Below are positions 1 to 5,119 of a DNA stretch of 6,505 nt, piece after piece. Under the pieces are notes generated by a model, which worked only from the letters and a program-made list of their open reading frames with translations, did not search any database and was not told where the DNA came from. Source of the stretch: JALZHR01 sp036389695 (GTDB lineage Bacteria; Acidobacteriota; Blastocatellia; Pyrinomonadales; Pyrinomonadaceae); NCBI GenBank assembly GCA_036389695.1, contig DASVWG010000217.1, positions 1 through 6,505 of the forward strand, in the 5' to 3' direction. Position 1 is the first letter of the stretch; each line of letters opens with the position of its first letter. The position numbers were made by a program, and so were the translations under genes.

Positions 1-35
1 GTGTTCGCCTGACCGGCGAACGCTCCGGCGAACAC
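1..35. repeat. 9-bp inverted repeat and 9-bp direct repeat inside the tail-fibre-like gene
   Basis: GTGTTCGCC (1-9) is matched by GGCGAACAC (27-35) around a 17-nt spacer. CCGGCGAAC also occurs twice with a 12-bp period (13-21 and 25-33). The direct repeat encodes the FAGAFAG peptide doubling. Both follow from the repetitive protein and need no separate function. Confidence 0.55.
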
Positions 36-827
36 ATTATTTTTTCCGGTCGTAATGCCCGCGCCCGCGCTTGAGCCGACGAACAGATTGTTCGTTCCGT
101 GACGGCTCAAAACGCGGCTGCCGCCGAGATTATACTGCGTGTTCGAATTTATCAAATTTGCCGTCAGCGACTGGCTGAAAGTTCCGCCGCCGCCGACCGT
201 CAGGTTCGCGCCGAAATTTCCGGTGCTCGAAACGCTCAGGCTGCCGCCGAGCGCGCCGCTGCCGGAGATATTAAAACTGGCGGTCTGCTGATTGTTCGTG
301 TTTTGAATGTAAAAACCGCTGCCCGCCAGCGGATTACGCGCGTCCGAAAGTCGCGGGTCGAGAATCTGGACGAATTGATTGGCGTCCGTGCCGCCGAGCT
401 TCAGCGAATCAACCGCTAAAGCGGCGTTTAAAGCCTGCACCGCAAACGGCGCGCTCGTAATCTGCTGGCGCGGCGCGAGCGTCGTAAAAGCTCCCTGCGG
501 TCCGGCGGGACGCGCGGCGATTTCCAGATACAGATTACCGGCGGGCGAAATGAGCACCGTTCCGAAATCGAGCGCGACGGTGAAAATTCCGTTGGCGACC
601 GTGACGTTTGAAACCTGAATCTGCTCGCCCTGCTGATTGCCGCCGTTCGCGGCGTCGAAAATTTTAAACAGTAAATCGTAAGTGCCGTTGGTCGGCTGCG
701 GCAGACTCGAATCGCTCAAGCGACCCTGATAAGTAAAAGCCGTCATCTGCGCGCTCGCGGCGGCGCAAAACAGGAAAACGACGACCGTTAGAAGTAATAA
801 TTTTATTTTGTCGAATTGAAAACTCAT
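1..827 (-). CDS. Secreted tail-fibre-like repeat protein, 5' part only (3' end beyond window)
   Basis: Reading the minus strand from the ATG at 827 gives 275 codons without a stop up to the left edge, so the C-terminus is missing. Residues 1-26 are a signal peptide ending in ASA before Gln27. Residues 31-37 (FTYQGRL) to about 135 (PRQQITSAPFAVQA) form the N-terminal beta-rich domain usual in large acidobacterial 'tail fiber domain-containing' proteins. RLSDARNPLAGS (159-170) and TQYNLGGSRVLS (230-241) are stock segments of the same family. Residues 244-275 hold two copies of a 17-residue G-x-NN-x-F-x-G-x-x-AG repeat. Full-length relatives usually continue with more repeats, sometimes ending in an S74 self-cleaving chaperone domain; neither can be seen here. 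The start is supported by AGGAG 9 nt upstream. Likely role: exported surface or fibrous protein, an inference from family resemblance. It probably has its own promoter in the 190-nt spacer upstream. Confidence 0.9.
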   Translation of the reverse strand, partial: MSFQFDKIKLLLLTVVVFLFCAAASAQMTAFTYQGRLSDSSLPQPTNGTYDLLFKIFDAANGGNQQGEQIQVSNVTVANGIFTVALDFGTVLISPAGNLYLEIAARPAGPQGAFTTLAPRQQITSAPFAVQALNAALAVDSLKLGGTDANQFVQILDPRLSDARNPLAGSGFYIQNTNNQQTASFNISGSGALGGSLSVSSTGNFGANLTVGGGGTFSQSLTANLINSNTQYNLGGSRVLSRHGTNNLFVGSSAGAGITTGKNNVFAGAFAGQAN

Positions 828-836
828 TGATTTAAT

Positions 837-841
837 CTCCT
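837..841 (-). promoter_or_regulatory. Shine-Dalgarno site of the tail-fibre-like gene
   Basis: AGGAG lies 9 nt before the ATG at 827 and fixes the start codon. The next in-frame ATG (codon 28) falls after the signal peptide, so a later start would lose export. Confidence 0.75.
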
Positions 842-950
842 GACAGCGGCTAAGTCGGCAAGCAGATTAATCGATTCAAAGCGAACGCGCCCCGTTTGTA
901 TGCGTAGGAGAATTGAGCCGAATATCCGAAGAAAAGAAACGTCTGCGGAA

Positions 951-1000
951 ATTATAAGCCCGACGGCGCGGCTTCGATTTCAAAAAAATAAAATTAAAAA
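951..1000 (-). promoter_or_regulatory. Possible promoter of the tail-fibre-like gene
   Basis: On the minus strand a perfect TATAAT sits at 956-951. A 19-nt pure A/T tract with long T runs (1000-982) lies upstream, where an UP element would be. The -35 match is poor: TTGAAA at 983-978 is 21 nt from the -10, and the hexamer at 17 nt spacing does not resemble TTGACA. A start near 944 would leave a leader of about 115 nt. The T-rich tract begins about 18 nt after the stop of the 411-aa gene; it has no good stem before it, so I do not call it a terminator. Confidence 0.3.
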
Positions 1001-1017
1001 CGTTCCGCTCACCGACT

Positions 1018-2253
1018 CTACGGTTGGTTGTTAAAGCGACTTCGTTTCCCGAAAGCGTAAAGCAGGCAGTGATAAAGCGTCTTTCGATGCGTGCGGCTGC
1101 CGGAGAGAAAAACGGTTTCTTCACTTATAATTTGAAATTTAATCGTCCCGCGAACGATTGATTTCGCCTCGCTCGGAGAAACGCCCCAGTAATCTTCAAA
1201 TTCAAATTCGATGCGTGTTCCGCGCGGCGATTTTCCAGGAGCCGCCAGCCGGATATTGCCGGTGCGCGGATTGTAAAAAGCCCGGGCGCGATAACCGGCG
1301 CTGATTTTGAGTTTAGTCGCGTCGCCCGGATATTTTTCGTATTCATCCGGGTCATACGTGCCCCAGGCTCCGGTCAGATAACCGCCGCGCGCAGCCGGTT
1401 TCGGTCGAAAAATTAACCGCGCCGCGTCCCATTCCGCGCGGTAGCTTTCAACTTCGATGACGCCGTAATATTTTTGATTCGGGCAGGTCTGGTTTGGCGT
1501 AACGGCGCGCTCATAAACGAACTGGTGACCGGGGAAGGACGATTTTAATTGTTTGAGACGGTTGACTGAAAACGAACGTTTGATTTCTCCGCTGCAATCT
1601 GTCCGGCTGACCAGCGGCGGCGTATCGAAGACGACGCGCAGCCGGTTGCGGTCGAGCATCAGAAATCTGTGTTTTTCTTCGACGGAATCCGTCGCCGCAT
1701 CGCCCTGCCGGCGATAGACGAGATGCACGGTTTCTTTCGCGCCTTTCGCGGATTCGGCGGCGAGCTCGGAATAATAGCCGGCTAATTCCGTTTGCTCGTA
1801 ACCGAAGAGGCGCGCGTCAACGGCTTCGAGTAAGGGAAAATCCGGTTTGTTTGCATCGTAAACGGCGAGCAGAAATAAATTCAGTTTTCGCTCGTCCGAA
1901 TTTTCGAGTTTAAAAAACGCCGCGATTCGCTTTTTGCCTTCGTCCTCAAAAAAACAGCTGTGCGCCTCGAGGATGCGCATCGGCGTTTTGATTTCATACC
2001 AAACATTATGTTTTGGAGAAAAACGCACGAAATTTGAACGCGAAAAATTATTGTCGCCGCTTCGCGCATCAGGAAAAATTTTCCGCGCTAAATCAAGCCA
2101 CGTCACGGCGGAATCGTCTGAAACGGGCGTCTTCAAATCGAAAAGTTTTGTTGTTTCAGGCGCCGTGACATCATTGTCATTTTGGGCTGGCGACGTCAGC
2201 GGCGCGCCGAGCGAGGACAATAAAATCAAGCAAAGCAAAAGCGTTTTTTTCAT
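1018..2253 (-). CDS. Secreted protein of unknown function, 411 aa (third gene of the coupled trio)
   Basis: Residues 1-24 are a signal peptide (hydrophobic 5-17, SPAQ at 21-24, cleavage likely next to Gln24). The mature part is soluble, aromatic-rich and probably beta-rich, with about 387 residues and four cysteines (100, 220, 257, 396). Cys220 and Cys257 flank a basic stretch and could pair. WDAARLIFRPKP (275-286) and the Tyr/Gly/Pro-rich GAWGTYDPDEYEKYPGD region that follows are the most distinctive parts. The last 27 residues are strongly basic (HRK, KRSR). I recognise no domain or catalytic motif. The frame stays open to 2580, but the start is placed at 2253 because the signal peptide begins there, AGGA lies 5 nt upstream, and the ATG overlaps the stop of the preceding membrane-protein gene as ATGA. 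Function unknown; the context suggests envelope work with its two coupled neighbours. Confidence 0.85.
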   Translation of the reverse strand: MKKTLLLCLILLSSLGAPLTSPAQNDNDVTAPETTKLFDLKTPVSDDSAVTWLDLARKIFPDARSGDNNFSRSNFVRFSPKHNVWYEIKTPMRILEAHSCFFEDEGKKRIAAFFKLENSDERKLNLFLLAVYDANKPDFPLLEAVDARLFGYEQTELAGYYSELAAESAKGAKETVHLVYRRQGDAATDSVEEKHRFLMLDRNRLRVVFDTPPLVSRTDCSGEIKRSFSVNRLKQLKSSFPGHQFVYERAVTPNQTCPNQKYYGVIEVESYRAEWDAARLIFRPKPAARGGYLTGAWGTYDPDEYEKYPGDATKLKISAGYRARAFYNPRTGNIRLAAPGKSPRGTRIEFEFEDYWGVSPSEAKSIVRGTIKFQIISEETVFLSGSRTHRKTLYHCLLYAFGKRSRFNNQP

Positions 2254-2762
2254 TTCAATCCTAAATCGAGCCGCTGAAAATCGTCGTCTCTGCCGAAAAA
2301 CACCGGCTGAACAAAGCTGAAAATCAAAAGCGGCACGGCGCAGAAAAAAGCCCAGACGCCGCTTCTTATCAACATATCGACGATTAAGAAGCCGAGCGCG
2401 ACCAGCGGGAAAATGCGCGGGCGATGCAGCGCGGTGCATTCTTCCGCCCGGACGACGCTCCAAATCGTCAGCAGCGAATAGAATTGAAAACACAGATAAC
2501 CGGCGGCAATCGTTTTCAAAACGCCTCTGAAACCGCGCGCGTTCAAAAGTCCGGCGACCGCTCCAGCCAGGGCGGCGCAAAAGGCTAAAATGATTTGCTC
2601 TTTGTTATACAAAACGTTCGCGCAGCGGTCGCAGTAATCGCAGTTGTAGATTCGGTTGACGATTGACGGCTGAATGGTTTCGAGAAACAGCCAGTAAAGC
2701 GCGCCGAAACCGGCGGCGCCCGCGAGCAGAAACACGATTTTCAGAATTGACGGATTTTTCAT
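2250..2762 (-). CDS. Polytopic inner-membrane protein with a CxxCxxC loop, 170 aa (second gene of the coupled trio)
   Basis: Hydrophobic segments lie at about 7-27, 56-73, 84-104, 117-133 and 134-156; the last two may form one hairpin. The 74-83 loop carries Arg76, Arg79 and Lys83, which by the positive-inside rule puts it in the cytoplasm. That places the 28-55 loop in the periplasm. This loop holds Cys41, Cys44 and Cys47 in CDYCDRC, and the next external loop holds Cys109 and His113. Such spacing could bind a metal or form disulfides, but no known family comes to mind. The start ATG shares one base with the TGA of the upstream gene (TGATG) and has no clear Shine-Dalgarno, which points to re-initiation by coupling. 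Its own stop overlaps the next start by 4 nt. Function unknown. Confidence 0.85.
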   Translation of the reverse strand: MKNPSILKIVFLLAGAAGFGALYWLFLETIQPSIVNRIYNCDYCDRCANVLYNKEQIILAFCAALAGAVAGLLNARGFRGVLKTIAAGYLCFQFYSLLTIWSVVRAEECTALHRPRIFPLVALGFLIVDMLIRSGVWAFFCAVPLLIFSFVQPVFFGRDDDFQRLDLGLK

Positions 2763-3253
2763 CAGTCGCCGTCGTAGAGATAAATCTTTTTGACATAAAC
2801 GCGCCCGCCGCGATAGCCGTAAAAAATCTTTTTCAGATACAAATGATTGTGCAGAATGCCGTTAGGCGAATAATAACGACAAATGCCGCGCCGGCATCCC
2901 GCCCGCGTATCGACCACTCTAATCGGAAGTTTGTATTTTCCGACGCCTTCGGCTTCGGCTTGCTGTTCGCGGCTTTGCAGCCAGCGCTCGATTTGTTTGA
3001 AAGTCGCAAATCGCCGGACTTCAAACTGTTCGTCGCCGTCCAGAAGCGAATGCTCGATGACTAATTTTATTTTGCCGAGCCGCAGACGCTTTGCGTCCAG
3101 ACTGCCAAACTGCGAATTTCCGAACGCGGCGGCAACTGCCTCTTCCATCCGCAGAATTTTTTTGTTTCGGGAAGATTGACCCGAAATATTTAAGGAGCCG
3201 AGAAAAACTAATGCTGCTGATATAACGGCAGCGGCAACGGCAAATCTTTTCAT
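2762..3253 (-). CDS. Small secreted basic protein of unknown function, 163 aa (first gene of the coupled trio)
   Basis: Residues 1-25 are a signal peptide (MKRF, hydrophobic 5-21, cleavage near Gln26). The mature protein starts with a helical region that includes EEAVAAAFGNS (37-47) and a charged helix, FKQIERWLQSREQQAEAEG (85-103). It ends in a Tyr/Lys/Arg-rich section with Cys120 and Cys125 (CRRGIC), HNH at 135-137 and repeated Tyr-hydrophobic-Lys-Lys patterns. The CxxxxC pair is the likeliest disulfide or metal site. HNH here is only three letters in a row, not an HNH nuclease: the rest of that fold is absent. The start is set at 3253 because GAGG lies 5 nt upstream and the signal peptide begins there. 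An in-frame ATG at 3310 would add 19 residues before the signal peptide and is less likely. It is followed with a 1-nt overlap by the membrane-protein gene. No family recognised. Confidence 0.82.
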   Translation of the reverse strand: MKRFAVAAAVISAALVFLGSLNISGQSSRNKKILRMEEAVAAAFGNSQFGSLDAKRLRLGKIKLVIEHSLLDGDEQFEVRRFATFKQIERWLQSREQQAEAEGVGKYKLPIRVVDTRAGCRRGICRYYSPNGILHNHLYLKKIFYGYRGGRVYVKKIYLYDGD

Positions 3254-3267
3254 TTTTACCTCAATCC

Positions 3268-3286
3268 GGCTCAAGCGTTCTGAGCC
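3268..3286 (-). other. Small hairpin just upstream of the ribosome binding site of the 163-aa gene
   Basis: GGCTCA and TGAGCC form a perfect 6-bp stem around a 7-nt loop, ending 5 nt before the GAGGT ribosome binding site at 3262-3258. No T run follows, so it is not an intrinsic terminator. It could affect mRNA stability or access to the start; it could also be chance. Confidence 0.35.
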
Positions 3287-3333
3287 TCTCACGATTACGA
3301 AACGATTCATATTCCGCCCTTATCCGGTGCAAA

Positions 3334-3954
3334 TCACCGTTTATGCCGTAACAAATACTCGTTGTCGAGCTGCTTGATGCGAATTTTGCATTTGTCGGCG
3401 TAATCTTTGGCAAGCAGCGGGTCTTTCGTCAATCGTTCGACCCAGTACGTCGAAATCTGACTCCATTTTTGCGGGTTGATATTAAAGCGCGCATACATCG
3501 CGTCCAAATCTTTCGGACGCGCGTTTTCGCCCTGCAAATCCGTATTTATCATTGCCGACATCTCGATGTATTCTTCGAGCGTGGCGGTGGCGACTTCGCC
3601 GCCGTATTTGGCGAGCGCGGCTTGATAAAGAGGCATATAAGCGAGCGCGACGGTTCCGGCGGTCGCCGCGTTTTCCATTCGCTCGTTCCAGCCCGCGCGG
3701 GCGGCTTGCCAATCTTCGCGCGAGACGCCGTTCTGTTCCGCAATCGCGGCAAACGCTTCGTCATCGTTCGGCGTGTTCGCCATCTTCGCGCATAACTCGG
3801 CATATTTTTCCAAAGAAATTCCGGCAACCGGTTCGAGCGCGCTCGATGGCGACGTTTGAGAATTTGCGGTCGAAGCTGCTGTCGCGGCTGGTTTTTGATT
3901 GCCGCCGCCTGTGCCGCCGCCGCCGAAAAGTTGTCCTAAAATTTTTCCAAACAT
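3334..3954 (-). CDS. Cytoplasmic protein with two copies of a helical LEKY...W module, 206 aa
   Basis: There is no signal peptide. The short N-terminus (MFGKILGQLFGGGG) leads into a Gly/Ala/Ser/Thr/Pro-rich linker to about residue 40. Two similar modules follow. Module 1 (about 48-93) runs from LEKYAELCAKM through VSREDWQAARAGWNERM. Module 2 (about 126-175) runs from LEEYIEMSAMI through INPQKWSQISTYWVERL. Both share L-E-x-Y-x-E at the start, a hydrophobic/Asp middle, and a W-(6)-W-x-x-R-hydrophobic end. Between them is YMPLYQAALAKYGG (106-119). From memory this resembles the uncharacterised DUF6620 type found in Bacteroidetes and relatives; I cannot confirm it. AAGGAG 6 nt before the ATG supports the start. 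It is the only clearly cytoplasmic product here, lies 80 nt upstream of the trio and may be co-transcribed with it. Molecular function unknown. Confidence 0.87.
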   Translation of the reverse strand: MFGKILGQLFGGGGTGGGNQKPAATAASTANSQTSPSSALEPVAGISLEKYAELCAKMANTPNDDEAFAAIAEQNGVSREDWQAARAGWNERMENAATAGTVALAYMPLYQAALAKYGGEVATATLEEYIEMSAMINTDLQGENARPKDLDAMYARFNINPQKWSQISTYWVERLTKDPLLAKDYADKCKIRIKQLDNEYLLRHKR

Positions 3955-3960
3955 TCTTTT

Positions 3961-3966
3961 CTCCTT
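3961..3966 (-). promoter_or_regulatory. Strong Shine-Dalgarno of the 206-aa gene
   Basis: AAGGAG lies 6 nt before the ATG at 3954, the best match to the consensus in the window. It contrasts with the absent or weak sites of most block 1 genes and suggests that this gene is translated independently and well. Confidence 0.75.
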
Positions 3967-4005
3967 TTATAAAATTCCCGTTCGATAATTTTATTCGCTG
4001 CCGCG

Positions 4006-4022
4006 CGTCAAAACACCGTCAA
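4006..4022 (-). promoter_or_regulatory. Tandem TTGACG repeat, possible regulator site or -35 elements
   Basis: On the minus strand TTGACG occurs twice with an 11-bp period (4022-4017 and 4011-4006), about one helical turn apart, 52-68 nt before the 206-aa start codon. Direct repeats with an 11-bp period are typical of tandem-dimer response regulators of the OmpR/PhoB type. Each copy also resembles a sigma-70 -35 box, but no good -10 lies 16-18 nt downstream; TAAAAT is only 12 nt from the second copy. Promoter or operator role is an inference. Confidence 0.3.
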
Positions 4023-4047
4023 TACGGGTAGGGAAAATATTTATCTG

Positions 4048-4100
4048 CCGCCCGAACAGCCGAAATCAGCCGAATGATTTTTCAGTGTTCGAACGGGCGG
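4048..4100 (-). terminator. Long imperfect hairpin after block 1, possible (bidirectional) terminator
   Basis: Starting 11 nt after the stop of the 154-aa gene, the minus strand folds into a 7-bp GC stem (CCGCCCG with CGGGCGG), a 4-nt bulge, a 4-bp AACA/TGTT stem, a small internal loop and a 6-bp AAATCA/TGATTT stem closed by TTCGGC. On the minus strand the distal side is only moderately T-rich, with TTTT about 12 nt after the stem. On the plus strand the stem is followed directly by TATTTTATTTTT, a better terminator signature. It separates the two blocks, so it most likely ends or attenuates the upstream operon, or stops antisense transcription. Confidence 0.45.
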
Positions 4101-4111
4101 TATTTTATTTT

Positions 4112-4576
4112 TCATATCGCATCGCACTGCGGCGCGACGAACACGTTCAACCGGCGAGCGGCGCGATTTTTTCGAATCACTACTTTTGCCGGAATCCAAT
4201 CGGTGTAATCGCTTAAAACGCGCAGGCTGACGGTGATGCGGATTTCTTTATAACGGTATTCATAGACGGCGTCCGCCGTGCCGTATTCGTCCAGATAATA
4301 AACGGTCGTTTTCAGCAGCCTGAGCTTGACGTTATGCCCGTCCAGATTCATAAAAGCGTCCAGCCCGTCGCCGCGACTCTCGAAAAAAACATCGTCTTTG
4401 CCTTTCGTAAAAACGAGCGGATGATTATCGCAGCCGGAGCGGTTCGCGCCGGTCTCTTCGTCCTGTCTGAATCTGCCGACGTGAGGCAGGACGTCTTTTT
4501 TCGACTTTTGCGCCGGACAATCGAAGGCTCCGGCGGACAACAAACAAACTAAAAATAAAAAAATAAAAATTCTCAT
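4112..4576 (-). CDS. Small secreted protein of unknown function, 154 aa
   Basis: Residues 1-23 are a signal peptide (hydrophobic 3-17, PAQ at 21-23). Cys20 is not in a lipobox, so lipoprotein processing is unlikely. The mature protein has Cys49 and Cys151, which could tie its two ends together by a disulfide. GCDNHPLVF (48-56), DDVFFESRGDG (61-71) and FMNLDGHNVKLRLLK (75-89) suggest a compact beta-sandwich. The MNLDG-x-x-VKL pattern resembles small secreted proteins I recall from Acidobacteriota, all unnamed. The segment from 92 to 121 alternates hydrophobic and charged residues as beta strands do. The start is one base after the stop of the 171-aa gene (TGAAATG). The nearest purine-rich site (AAAAGGG) is 12 nt upstream, so translation is probably coupled. 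Last gene of block 1. Confidence 0.85.
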   Translation of the reverse strand: MRIFIFLFLVCLLSAGAFDCPAQKSKKDVLPHVGRFRQDEETGANRSGCDNHPLVFTKGKDDVFFESRGDGLDAFMNLDGHNVKLRLLKTTVYYLDEYGTADAVYEYRYKEIRITVSLRVLSDYTDWIPAKVVIRKNRAARRLNVFVAPQCDAI

Positions 4577-4577
4577 T

Positions 4578-5093
4578 TCATTTAAAAACCCTTTTGCAGG
4601 TTACGTTCGGCGCGCCGCAGCCCTTTCTTCGCAGGATAGGATGCGGCGGCAATTCTCCTTTCGCCGCTTCATCTATTTCCTGTTGTTTAAACTCCGGCGA
4701 CGGTTCTAAATTTTCCTGACTGATGATTGTGAAAACGGGCGGATTTTTCGGCTCGACTTTGACCACCGTCCGCGTCGGATTGAGGCACGGCTCAAAACTC
4801 CAACGGCACGCCGACCCGGATGAAACGATAATTTCGGAAACGCCGTCCGCATCCGTATCGACAAACTCAATGCCGGCGAGCTCACCGCCGATTGCTTCGC
4901 CCAGCCGGACGGATTCATCGGAACACTTAACGGGCGTGTATTCGACGTAGCGATTGTTCGCGCCCGGCTCGTCGCGTTTGAAACAGATGTCGTAGCGGCG
5001 CAGCGACGAATCTCGCCCGCCGGAAGAACAATTCGCCGCCGCGCCCGACGACAACCAGAGCAGAAAAATTAAGACGGCAAAGCGATTTTTCAT
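4578..5093 (-). CDS. Cysteine-rich secreted protein with a DxDxDG loop, 171 aa
   Basis: Residues 1-20 are a signal peptide (hydrophobic 5-14, cleavage after AAA). Asn21 before Cys22 breaks the lipobox rule, so it is probably soluble in the periplasm or secreted. The mature chain has seven cysteines (22, 37, 57, 96, 103, 159, 166), an odd number that leaves one possibly free. FVDTDADGVSEIIVSSGS (77-94) matches the calcium-binding D-x-D-x-D-G loop of FG-GAP/VCBS or dockerin-like repeats, present only once. The 117-152 region is Pro/Glu-rich and probably extended. It starts 26 nt after the stop of the 275-aa gene with only a weak purine-rich site (GAGAAA). No known family recognised; calcium binding is inferred from the motif alone. 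Confidence 0.85.
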   Translation of the reverse strand: MKNRFAVLIFLLWLSSGAAANCSSGGRDSSLRRYDICFKRDEPGANNRYVEYTPVKCSDESVRLGEAIGGELAGIEFVDTDADGVSEIIVSSGSACRWSFEPCLNPTRTVVKVEPKNPPVFTIISQENLEPSPEFKQQEIDEAAKGELPPHPILRRKGCGAPNVTCKRVFK

Positions 5094-5119
5094 TCGATTT
5101 TTCTCGCCCGACGCGCAGC

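Noticed and set aside
99..618. Two overlapping plus-strand open frames
   Set aside because: They are shadows of the tail-fibre-like gene on the minus strand, whose protein matches a recognisable family layout.
1018..1130. Frameshift at the basic C-terminus of the 411-aa protein
   Set aside because: Other minus-strand frames over this stretch give no better continuation, and there is no homopolymer run at the change in composition.
1934..2320. Plus-strand open frame of 128 codons
   Set aside because: It lies antisense to the N-terminal part of the 411-aa gene and its junction with the membrane-protein gene, with no start signal or recognisable protein features.
1018..2580. Extended 520-aa reading of the 411-aa gene
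   Set aside because: The extra 109 residues are Arg-rich antisense-style sequence overlapping the membrane-protein gene in another frame. The signal peptide, AGGA site and ATGA overlap all point to the start at 2253.
2858..2890. HNH and CxxxxC in the 163-aa protein as an HNH nuclease
   Set aside because: The three-letter match has none of the beta-beta-alpha metal context of HNH nucleases, and the protein is exported.
2663..3064. Plus-strand open frame of 133 codons
   Set aside because: It runs across the junction of two coupled minus-strand genes and has no start signal or domain.
3552..4031. Plus-strand open frame of 159 codons opposite the 206-aa gene
   Set aside because: Arg/Ser-rich composition without a domain, no ribosome binding site, and it is fully antisense to a gene with strong start signals and a repeated module.
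5026..5093. Lipoprotein signal in the 171-aa protein
   Set aside because: Cys22 follows Asn21; a lipobox needs Gly, Ala or Ser at that place, so ordinary signal-peptidase cleavage is more likely.
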